A DNA stretch of 64,000 nucleotides from Bugula neritina. Taxonomy: Eukaryota; Bryozoa; Gymnolaemata; Cheilostomatida; Bugulidae. Positions 49,301 to 59,086 of the stretch are shown here, piece after piece. The position numbers were made by a program, and so were the translations under genes. A model generated the notes under the pieces. It did not search any database, was not told the origin of the DNA, and was given only the letters and a program-made list of their open reading frames with translations. The stretch is from assembly GCA_964035545.1 (NCBI GenBank), contig OZ037768.1:11426741-11490740 (forward strand), written 5' to 3'. Each line of letters opens with the position of its first letter. Positions within the stretch are counted from its first letter, which is position 1.

Positions 49301-51444
49301 ATAATATAATAATTATCAATTATGGTGAAATTATGATACTTGATTTAGTTAATGTTATTAATTATACTTATAGTAAGTATAATAGTATAAGGATTAGTTA
49401 CTAGTATTATTGTATTAGTATTACTAATACAGTAATACTGGTAATAATATAGTCTATTACATTTATTATTATTATATTAATTATATTTATAATAATATTA
49501 TAATAAAAATGAAGAATTTAATTAAAATATGTTTAATCTCAGTTTGAATTTGTAAACCAGTAGCCTAAAACTAAACAGTAAAACAAAATGTAGGTTCAAA
49601 AAATTGTATATTGATAATTTAAATTACTATTATAATTACTAGTAAATAACTAACTATAAGCAATACTTATAGTTAAACTAATAGTATAAGTATTACTTAC
49701 AGACTATAGTAAAAATTACAACTAAAATAGGCAATATCAATATGGATATGAATAGGCATAGCTATTACTATTAGTACTTACATTAACGGGGTAATTGTGC
49801 TAGACTGCCTGGGATGGGGGGGGGGGGGTGGTAACAGTAGGTCTGGTTGGTTGTTTCTATTTCTTCAGGTCCCATATTTCTCAAGGGAAGGAAACTGTTG
49901 TGGAGGGAGTTGCCAGTTGTAGAAATAGACCATGGTTCGTTATTGGTGGTAGCTCTTGTCTGACTGAAGTCAGAGGCTGATTCATAAAATACGCTGACAG
50001 GAGGATGTGATTCCTTTTTCAGGAGTATCTTGTGCAGTAGCTTCACTTGAGAGTTCCTCAGCCGAACATCCCGTTGTTGTAGTTGTAGTTTTTCCTTGGC
50101 CCCTGTGGCCCCTCTTCTGCCTTTTAATCCATCGATTATTCTCACCCCTTGATTCTGAACCATTTCTAAGGCCTCTATCTCTCTGTTTGAAGATAGGCCC
50201 CAGGCACATAGGGCATATTATAGATGAGAGCGGCAGAGAGACTTATAAGCTATCAGCCTGGCTCTCTCTGATGCCTAGCAGAGAGCTTTCCTGATCATAC
50301 CACTTTGCTTTCTCCCATCGAATATTTTGTCGGATATGTGGTACATGAACTTCATGTCTGACTGTAGTATCTCTCCTAGGTATTTGCAGTGATCGGTGTG
50401 ACTGTGCTCGAATACAGAATTTGGGAATGTGCCATGAGACTAAAAATCAATTGTCTTACGCTTTTTGGCATTAAAACACATGCCCCACATCTCTGCTTAG
50501 GTGTTTAGCGGGTTAAGGTTGGCTTGGAATCTCATATCACCAGTCAGGTTGCTAGCAATTTAGTACACCACAGTATCATCGGCAAGGAGGCAAACAGAGT
50601 AGTCGACATGGTTTGGGAGATTGTTGATATGCACTAGGAATAATACAAGGCCCAGCACCGAACCTTGTGGGACTCCAGAAGTCACGGGAAGTGAGCTAGT
50701 AATATTAGTACCATCATTTGGTTTACTACTAGTATTAGTATTAGTAATACTATTAGTACTATAATTACTATTAGTATCAATATTACTATACTAGTATTAC
50801 CATTACTATTAGTACTACAGTTACTATTAGTATCAGTATTACTATTACTGAGTATTACTATTAGTATTATTATCACTATTAGCCTTGCCTTACGCTTAAT
50901 AACTATAATATTATTTTAATATAATTATAGTTAATGTTATACTATTAAATTGAACAATATTAATATTAATTAATATTATTATTAATTCAATAGTAATTTA
51001 TTTTTAATAATAATATATATTAATTTTAAGATTTAATTATTAATATATTTCTTTTTTTAAATTCAAAAACATTTAGTTCTACATTCACATCGACATTAAA
51101 TGATTAATTTACATTAAATTTAATGTTTAAAATACAAATAATAATATTAAATGATCAGTGAAGTTAAACTAAAACTAAAAATTGTACATTTCAGTCACTT
51201 TTAGTTTTACGCTTTACTCTAGCTTTAAGGTCAAGTGCTCCCACTGATAGTGATACTGATACAGTAATACTAATAGTGATACTGATAGTGATACCCGGAT
51301 AGTGATACTCATGCTGATAAGACATAAGTGATAAGTGGAACTGATAGACGATAGTAAAGCTCGTAGCCTACCTTCAAACTTTGAAGCACATACGCCAGAT
51401 ATAAGGCTTAACGAAAGCACTAAAATTTCAAATTTACAGTTCAT
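46395..51444 (-). CDS. Type I membrane protein, receptor-like paralogue B, short tail (5 exons, 211 aa)
   Basis: Minus-strand exons: 51372-51444, 47520-47791, 47049-47196, 46785-46895, 46395-46426; phases 1, 0, 1, 1. Exon 1 encodes MNCKFEILVLSLSLISGVCA, a clear signal peptide, with donor G|GTAGGC; it was chosen because length, phase and position fit paralogues A and C. The ectodomain has Cys 26, 31, 32, 59, 72 and 75 (CC...WC...CDGC), the YPGD motif, sequons NDS, NYS and NES, and the strand segment GDLTITVDTKT. A transmembrane helix covers about 166-189, then KRRRRINMSRR. The last 32-nt exon adds EPILITSAAY; its length equals that of paralogue A. Exons 3 and 4 (148 and 111 nt) are exactly as long as in paralogue C. 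Intron 1 (3.6 kb) contains a SINE and a LINE fragment. Least certain are exons 1 and 5. Function unknown. Confidence 0.78.
48971..49191 (-). mobile_element. tRNA-derived SINE, copy 3, with 17-bp target duplication
   Basis: The best-preserved copy, inside intron 1 of receptor B. Reading the minus strand: GCAGCCGTGGTGGTCTAGGG, TTAGAGCATTTG, box B GGGTTCAAACCC, GATGTTAGGAAGAGCATTC, AGTCATAATTGCTCCTGTGC, AAGTCCTTAGCCCGTTCT, TTTTTCACAGGGATGGCGAC. Flanked by CATTGGTAATGCTTATA at 48954-48970 and 49192-49208. The mature element is about 221 bp. Confidence 0.88.
49376..49450. repeat. Degenerate TAGTATTA simple repeat
   Basis: Runs of TAGTATTATTGTATTAGTAT-type sequence in intron 1 of receptor B. It is one of several similar patches (43200-43280, 44800-44885, 48770-48960, 50700-50880, 57365-57445). 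Confidence 0.6.
49783..50720 (-). pseudogene. Non-LTR retrotransposon reverse-transcriptase fragment (CR1/L2/Jockey-like), inside receptor B intron 1
   Basis: Minus strand from about 50695: SGVPQGSVLGLVLFLVHINN, LPNHVDYSVCLLADDTVVY (catalytic ADD intact) followed at once by a stop, then WGMCFNAKKRKTIDF, LIAYKSLCRSHL, and an open C-terminal stretch 50163-49783 with RNSQVKLLHKILLKKESHPP. Several stops and at least one frameshift make it a pseudogene. A G12-13 homopolymer at 49814-49828 lies within the C-terminal part. The C-terminal block matches the fragment at 43600-44530. Confidence 0.8.
50695..50882. repeat. Degenerate ACT/AGT trinucleotide repeat
   Basis: Long patch of TATTAGTACTATTAGTATCA-type sequence. 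On the minus strand it reads as Asn/Ser/Thr/Asp-rich or Ile/Leu/Val-rich frames with no other coding signal. It directly abuts the 5' edge of the LINE fragment. Confidence 0.8.
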
Positions 51445-51586
51445 TGTTTTACAGATAAAATCTGATAAAAACACAATATTTATGAAATCAAATTTGTTTA
51501 GAAGTTTGGATTCGGTAACTGAGACTGTGAACCACTGAACTGGAAATATTTTCCAGTTCATTGGTTACGTCAACCAGGATTTGCCA

Positions 51587-51632
51587 CCGGAAATTTTGTC
51601 ACGTGGTTACGATTAGACCGACAAATTCCGGA
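51587..51632. repeat. Imperfect inverted repeat upstream of receptor B
   Basis: CCGGAAATTTTGTC and GACAAATTCCGG form 12-bp arms with one unpaired base around a ~20-nt spacer that contains CACGTG. It lies about 145-190 bp upstream of the receptor B start codon in a locally GC-richer, promoter-like segment (51540-51660). Confidence 0.5.
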
Positions 51633-52828
51633 TGCTGCTACTGAGAATATCTAGGAAATGAAAACAGTGTGCCTCACGAGTTGTTCTTTCATGCAATAAT
51701 GCGTCAAATGGTGCTTACACACATGGTAGGCCCAATATAAACAAATCAGACATACCTACAGTAGCATGTGTAATTTATTAGAAACTTATATACAAATAGA
51801 AATTATAACTACCTAATGTTAGTTATGATGGCTAATTCATATGCTATATTTGGAAGTAATATTCAAGCCATGCAATTCCCTTCTAGATGCCACAATCAGT
51901 TAACTCAGATTTGTTTGAGGTATTCATTTATTTATATAAAAGCAATTTATTAACAGCACTGATATAATACATCATCTATGGAAATAAAAACTAAACTTGA
52001 CTTTTTTGCTATTTTGTATATATAAGCATATACAAAAATCCTAAAAGTTTTACCCAGAGCAAGTTAAAGGACACATCTTAATCCATTTACCAAGCCCTTA
52101 AAACAGCTTTTGTTACATTACTGGCAGATTTTTTTTATTAATTTTGAAAAATAACTTTTCTCTGAATAAGGTTGTTTGAAAAAGTAACCTCTTGATCACT
52201 CAAGCTTCAGAACTGTCATTGTTTTCTGATGCTGAGGTCTTGGAGAGTGTGCAGGAGAGAGGTCTGAAGGTGTATGTGGTTAATTCCAGAAAGATTTGTA
52301 AATTAATCTATCAACATTGGTGCTGAATAATGTTGCAAAATCCCTGTCCTGACTTTTGTGAAAATGTATTAAGTATGAGAACGTCAATGACAAGTTTATG
52401 ATCTTGATATCCACAGTTGGGCTTATTTATTTAAACAGCTCTGCACATTGTGTTAGGTACTTGGTGTTTTTCCTTAAACTTGTGAGTGAATCTTTCTGAT
52501 GAAATGCAAAATCAGGTGTAATCAGTGATTTGCTGGCTATACTAACTGTATGTATCAGTTATCAGTAAGCTCCATAGTCTACCAGATAACAACTTGGAGC
52601 TGAGTGATGCAACTGTCCTCCCAGATTACATTCATAGACAAAGTTGCTTACCAGTACACAAATGAGTTGTTCATTATTATTGTAAAATGCTATTTTTTAT
52701 GAGCTCACACCATAATTTCTCACACAAAATGAGTTCTTTGACTAAAATGCTAGTCATTTATTGAAAAGTGGTTAATGGTTTGTTGTAGACTACAGCATCA
52801 ATTTAAAGTTTCAATTTGCTATTAATAG

Positions 52829-53028
52829 AAAAAGCTCACACATGTTTATAACCGCTGTGAGAACTCCAGATCGAAAGGTCTCTTTCAAATGGGCTAAGGA
52901 CTTATTCATATATGTGGCACAGAAGCAATTATGACTGGGTGCTCTTCCTAACATCACCACCAGGTGTTTGAACTCAACTACTGACTTCATAATTACTTAT
53001 AGGTCAGTGCTTTAACCACTACACCAGG
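52829..53028 (-). mobile_element. tRNA-derived SINE, copy 4, with target duplication
   Basis: Minus strand: degenerate tRNA-like head, GATGTTAGGAAGAGCACCC, AGTCATAATTGCTTCTGTGC, AAGTCCTTAGCCCATTTGAA, GGAGTTCTCACAGCGG. Flanked by TTGCTATTAATAG (52816-52828) and TTGCTATTATAG (53029-53040). It lies in the spacer between receptors A and B. Confidence 0.82.
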
Positions 53029-53339
53029 TTGCTATTATAGTGATTATAAAAATGCAATGTGAAAGGCACAATCAAGTTGTGAAAACAATTAACATTATAA
53101 AACATTGTTCTACTGTAGGCCTACCTTGGTTGAAATATGTTGACCAAGATTTATTGAATAATATAGAAAAGCTATGCAAATGGAGCTGTACAACTGTGGT
53201 AAATTAGTTTACAATCAAAAATTAATCAACTTGTAAATTAGTTTAAGTCTACATGTAGTATCTCGTCTTACAATATAAGATAGTAACAAAATAGATTAAC
53301 AAAACATCAGTGGTTTCAATCTGTAATGCTATTCAATGA

Positions 53340-53345
53340 TTTATT
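53340..53345 (-). promoter_or_regulatory. Poly(A) signal AATAAA of receptor A
   Basis: AATAAA on the minus strand starts about 25 nt after the receptor A stop codon (53370-53372). This implies a very short 3' UTR and supports the placement of the last 32-nt exon. Confidence 0.5.
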
Positions 53346-53369
53346 ATGTGAACAATTTGGACTTCCACT

Positions 53370-55576
53370 TTAGTATATTCTGACTGCACCTCTACCAGCA
53401 ACTGTAAAATTAAACATAATTAATTTTAATCATATAATATATGATTGCATAAGGCGTTTTAGTCTGTGTATGGACATTAGAAAATATACTGATTATAATA
53501 TTATATAGTGCTGTAACAAACATATAGTGCAATAAAAATTAATATGTAGTGTTAATTATAATTAATATGTGATAGTAGAATAAATGTTCATATATGACTG
53601 ATGCATAAGATATCATCTTTGCACTTGCACTATAATTTTGGGGCATAATTCAATAAGAGAACAATTGATAAATGCGTAGTTTTTAATGCCTACATATTCT
53701 TGTGGGCCAAGTAATTCAGAATTAGTATATTTTGAGGTAATAATTTTTAAGTACTGAATTGTTATAATCTGATGACAAATTTTGTTCACTTTTTAGCCCA
53801 CCAAAAAGTTTATGAAACAAGATTTATTGTTAGGAAAGCTTGTTGTGATTTGTCAGGCATATATTAGGAAACTATTAAAAACTCATAACACATACTTAAG
53901 CTACTTTACTGATTATCTCACCAAAGTGACGCCATATTAATTTTTTGAAAACTATGCCTTTTTGCTAAAGTTAATCTTACCTCTTTGTCTAGTTCTCCTC
54001 CTAAAGACGGCAATGATAACAATAATAGTTATCAAAAGAATGGCACCTCCAACTGACACGCCTATTGCTATATACATTCCTAAAAACATTTTATAATAAA
54101 TGAATCATCAAGCAAGCAGCCATGTTTTTTTACAAATAGTAAGTGCGATGGGCTTGTCTCCTGTAAAAATTATGAAATTGCTACAAAAAAGCCAATTATG
54201 TATCATATCACAAGCCTAAAACATTAAGACTACAACATGTTTGAGTTGAAATGTGTAGCCAACTCAGTTAGTGTAGTTAACTTTGAGGGCTTTTCTAGTA
54301 TAAATCATGAGAATTAAACTGCGTCAACATTTTTGGAGATCAATTCAGAGCAGTGATGTCCAACTTCCTTAAGCATATCTGCCCCTTTCAATCCTAATAG
54401 ATAATCAAGCAGTTTTTTATGTCTATAACAGTAATATGCAGAGGATATAGCAAGCTGATAAATCAGACATATGATTGATTTTAACTGGAGCAATACTGAA
54501 AATGGACAAAGTACATTTCAGATATCTCCAAGGTATATGTGAATTGATGCTTGTATCTTAGATTGAGAACACTTAAAATCTAGATATTAATAAAAGAGCA
54601 GCAAAATAATTTATTTTTTTCAACAGAAGTTTAGTTACAGAGTTGGCCATAGCAAATAGATTAAAAGAAAATTTACTTTCTGGGTATTAGGGCTATAAGC
54701 CATAAATTATGTTATCTAAGAATGCGGCAAATGTTCAAAACTTAGAAATAACCAAAAAGCAAAAAGTAAAACAATAGCACAAAGTTATTAAATGAATACT
54801 GAAACTCTTTGGCTTTCATTTTACCTGAATTCACATTAAAAGGCGTCTTTGTTTTGACTGTAATCTTGAGGCCTCCATCGTACTCATCCGTATCATGAAA
54901 TCTGATTTTCATGGCGTTTCCAGAGGTGACTATGGTACTGTTGAGAGGTTTACCAAAAATACCCCCAGCAGTGGCCTAATTAACAAAATCTAATATTTAG
55001 CATTTATTTACAATAAACATAAGAATTAAAGCAGTGTTTGATATTATTGTGTCTTAAGCAAACAGCTTATTATTCTTTAGTTTCAATTAATTGTAAAATA
55101 GACTCTTACTGCACTTGTGAAATGAAGGAATGTTGGACCAAAGAAAAGTGCAGAGGTGTAATTAGATTCCATAAAAGCTATAGCTGGTAAGAAAGGAGTT
55201 GAGTAATCATCAAACTCAATGATGAATGAGCAGCCAGTGCAAGCATCATCATCAAGTCGAACTAGAACTTCATGTTCACACCAGGTTCCTCCAGCAGGTG
55301 CACTTTCATCTCTGTCCAGCACCAAACTATCTCCGGGATATAACTCAACTCTTGAAGGGCAACATCCACCAGATGTGCCAAGACATCCTGCGTGTACCAT
55401 TTCATAAGATGTAGATATGTTATAAATTGAAATGGTAAATAAATTATTCTAATAATTAATAAATTATACCACAGCATAATGCAGACTGTATGCGTACCTG
55501 TATTTACCAAGTTGTTGAGGCGGCACAATGCATCACTAAAAAGAGTTAGCAACAGAAGACAAACGAAAAACTTCAT
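53370..55576 (-). CDS. Type I membrane protein, receptor-like paralogue A, short tail (5 exons, 212 aa)
   Basis: Minus-strand exons: 55498-55576, 55110-55387, 54825-54975, 53981-54079, 53370-53401; phases 1, 0, 1, 1, all GT-AG. Starts MKFFVCLLLLTLFSDALC, a textbook signal peptide. Ectodomain Cys at 28, 35, 36, 63, 76 and 79 (CLGTSGGCC...WC...CTGC), YPGD motif, acidic loop DDYSTPF, sequons NYTS and NST, and strand segment GGLKITVKTKT on exon 3. The transmembrane helix (about 171-195) contains GVSVG, a GxxxG helix-packing motif, and is followed by RRRTRQR. The last exon adds VAGRGAVRIY, so the tail is about 17 residues. It aligns with B over the whole ectodomain (shared CC, YPGD, WC.HE..VRL, C.GC.FI) and more distantly with C. 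Without any signalling motif in the tail, a partner protein, adhesion role or decoy role is conceivable. Family unknown. Confidence 0.86.
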
Positions 55577-58500
55577 AGTTTTTATAAAGAGAAATACCCA
55601 AAAATTTGCACACTACTGAAATTAAAACTCAACTTTACTAGAAGCAAACACCACTGCCTTTGACCACAGATTTGCTTGTATAGATGTTTATCAACTGTCA
55701 CATACTGCTTGTATCACAGTCTACCTATCAGAAGAGTGTTTAAGTAGATGATAGTATATCTGATCTGTTGACTTATTGATAAAAAACTGCTCAAATAAAC
55801 TTGCCTACATCATAACCATAGCTCTGTGATAGAGTACTGTATTTAATAAACTATGCTCACCAAATTACATTAAATAATTTTAGCAGTATATATGTATATT
55901 TGTGCATAATAAATTAATGTGTGTAAATCAGTAATTGCAAATTATGATTCAGCATTACACTAGGAAAACCTAGTTGAGTGATTAACAGTTGTATACAGTT
56001 ATAAATTGTATGGCAAATGTTTCACAAAAATACACAAACTAATTATAATACCTATTAGAATTATTCTTTCGTTTCTAACTTTTGATTGGCTGTAATCAAA
56101 ATACCATGACTTGCTAGTTTTACATATTTACAGCACCTAACAACATTTAATGACTTTTGAGATCTGAAAATTTACCTTGTACCATGTATTCATGTGTGCA
56201 CAGTTTATTCCACCCAATTTCAAAATATTATTAGGATTTAAAAAGTGGCTTTTACAATAAACTGCAAAACCATATAGCATGGTTCCTTGAGTCTTAGGCA
56301 TTGCAACTAAGTACCAATATCAAAATAGTTTTCGTTGATGAACATTGAGTTCTATAAATCATTTAAACCCACTTTGTTTACCAAATGCTTGTTGCTGAAT
56401 TTGGTTAAAGGCAGATGTTAAAAAGAGTATCAATGCCATTAATATCATTCCTGAAGGTTTAATAGCGTGAATTTCATATCAAAATACTATGGTTGTTGGT
56501 TATTAGCAGCTACCCAACATTAATTTTTTGTCTCGAATGGTTTTAAAAGAAACCCATCATTAGTAGAAGAGAAATGATTCAAAAAGTTACTTCTTTTTGC
56601 TACTGAATTTTAATGAGTGTTTTTTAATTAAAGCAGATTGCATTTCTAGTTAAATATTATAGGCACATAATTTACTTATCTATATATTATTCAGCAAAGG
56701 ATAACAAAGTTTCACTACGAATATAATATTAAAGTTGTCAATGTGAAACAACTTCGTGGTTTTGTTTTCATAAAAATTAAAACTCAAGTTTGTTTTGTAT
56801 ACATCTAAGTTAGCTTAAACTCTTGCCGGATTTTATAATTGTCACTGCTTTTATATCTATATTAAGTGCATATTATATCTGCAATGATGATAAATGGCAT
56901 AAATTAATTGGCTGTGTACTGCATTATCATAAATGCATATATTATAATGCTTAAAATTTTCTGCTTAGTTCTATTTATATACTTATGCTTTATTGAGCCA
57001 GAAATCCCAGTGTTCTATACTTCTATTACAGTTTTTGACAATAATAGTATTATTTTAAACCCGAGTAAAAAAGTTAACATATGGAGTTATTTCCCCGTAT
57101 TGTGAGTATTAATCGTCCTCAATAGCGTGACATTTCCGTCTGCTGCTTACACTTGCTAGCAGTCTGCGAAAGGTTTACAACTGCAGGTGTAAAGCGATGT
57201 CTTCAATTACCTCACTTTTAAAATTATATTTCATTATTTGTAATTATTGTAATAAATGTTTTTGCAATTCAACTACATTGTATAACTTTCAATGTGTATT
57301 GCAGTTTACTCTAATCTGTACTTTTAGTTGCGATATCCATATTTATGAACCATTTTGATTACCAGATTCTGATACTGATAGTAATAATAATAATATTAAT
57401 AAAACTAATAGTAATAGTAACACTAATACTGATAGTAATAGTTGACAAGTTTTTCTAAATTTTGTTTTCATTACTTAATTTTATATTTTTTTTCTACTTT
57501 ACATAACTATTAATTAATATTATTATTATTATAATGGTAATTATATAATAAAAGGAAATTATTATTAAAATTATGAGTATAATAATATTAATAATTCTAA
57601 AAGTTATTATTATTAATTTATTACAAATATAATTCATTCAATCAATATCATAGTCATACTATAATAGTAATAATAATAATAATATAATTGTAGTAATAAT
57701 ATTATGAGTATTATGATATTAATTGATAATAAATATAACAGTAAGTGAGTATACTTTTGTAAGTTGCTATAAAATTAATAGTAATTGTAAATAATATTAT
57801 TTGTATGAATGATTGACTCCCATTAAATTTACTCGCACTAGTAAGTTATTACTGCTAAGGCTTAGTTATTATAATTATATTTAGATTATAATACTAAATT
57901 TAGTATTGAAGTTCAATTGAATATATAAATTACAAGTTTATTTGCTATAACATTAATAATGTTAATTAGATAGTTAAAAACTAGAAGTTCAGTTTTCAGA
58001 AGTTATAGTTTTATAATTTTACTGCAGGAAACAAATCCCAAATATCTTGCAGATCCTATTGTATTCTTATTAAATTTATTTTTGAGACTTGCCTGAAAAT
58101 GGATATGCAAACTGGAAACACCTTAAAACTTTTTTTAAAACAAAATGTCAAAGACAGCTGCCATAAAACTAAAACATGCAACATGTGCTAAATACTCTTT
58201 ATTCATTATTATTAGTAATACTTAAAGGTAGTTCCATTACTGATAAATCATTTTAATTAAACTAAGATTTTGCTTAAAGCAAATAACTTTATATGTGTAA
58301 TACTGCTTTAGAAATTGTGTAGTTGTCTCTCAGCCAAAAGTTCAATTGTTGTCCTGATTATAAACCTACATAATCTATAAGTGAAAGTATTCACAAAACA
58401 ATCAATTTAAATTGATAATTTATAGTTGACTAATAAGTTACTACCCTATTAATTCAAGAGTTTATAATAATTGTTAATTTATAAACTTAGGCAGTGGTAT

Positions 58501-59039
58501 GGGCAGTAATAGCTGTATTTTGATTAAATTTAATCAAATTGAGCTATAGGAAATGAAAATATTCAAACTGTTTAAGCTTCTCTTGTATCATTAGTTTGAT
58601 TTTAAGTAGGCATTTTAGAAGAGTTAGCTATTTTTTGTGGTGTTGAGATTTCTCAATAGCCCCTATAGTGTACTGACTTGCAAGTTATAGAAGTTTAAGG
58701 TTTTTTTTCATAGAGAGGGCAGAATATTAATTTGCAATTTTAATCCATAATTGAGATAATCTGATGTTTGAAGTAGATACAAGAATGCTGTTTTATAGCA
58801 TAGTCTAGTTGTAGTGAATATTTAAAACAGTTATGTCGTCTAATTTTGAACAAATAGTTCTAAGCTTGAGTGAAATAAATTTGTAAATTCATCTTTACAT
58901 ATAAATGTAAGTGTAGTATCAACAAAGGCAATGTAGTTAACTGTGTCTACTTTAATTAAGATACTAAGAGCATTTATGCAATATATATTATTGTTTATTT
59001 AAATAATATTATAGTAACTGTATGGCATACTTTATTTAG
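55577..59039. other. Divergent intergenic region between receptor A (minus) and the coiled-coil gene (plus)
   Basis: No supported exon. Simple repeats at 57365-57445 (ACTGATAGTAATAATAAT-like) and long TAATAAT-rich sequence to 57760. A GC-richer patch at 57105-57200, ending ACTGCAG|GTGTAA, could be a transcription start and untranslated first exon of the downstream plus-strand gene. This is inferred only from composition and a donor-like end. Confidence 0.4.
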
Positions 59040-59086
59040 TTCCTGAAGCTGTAGCTGTTAGCTGGTGTCAGAGACTATATAACTTC

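Noticed and set aside
55219-55414. Two plus-strand frames over receptor A exon 2
   Set aside because: Antisense shadows of the ectodomain exon.
53370-55576. Naming the receptor ectodomain a CUB domain
   Set aside because: Strand pattern and length are compatible, but the CC and CxGC cysteine arrangement is not that of classical CUB domains. Left as an unassigned beta-rich domain.
56908-57105. 65-codon hydrophobic plus-strand frame
   Set aside because: AT-rich chance frame without promoter, splice or family support.
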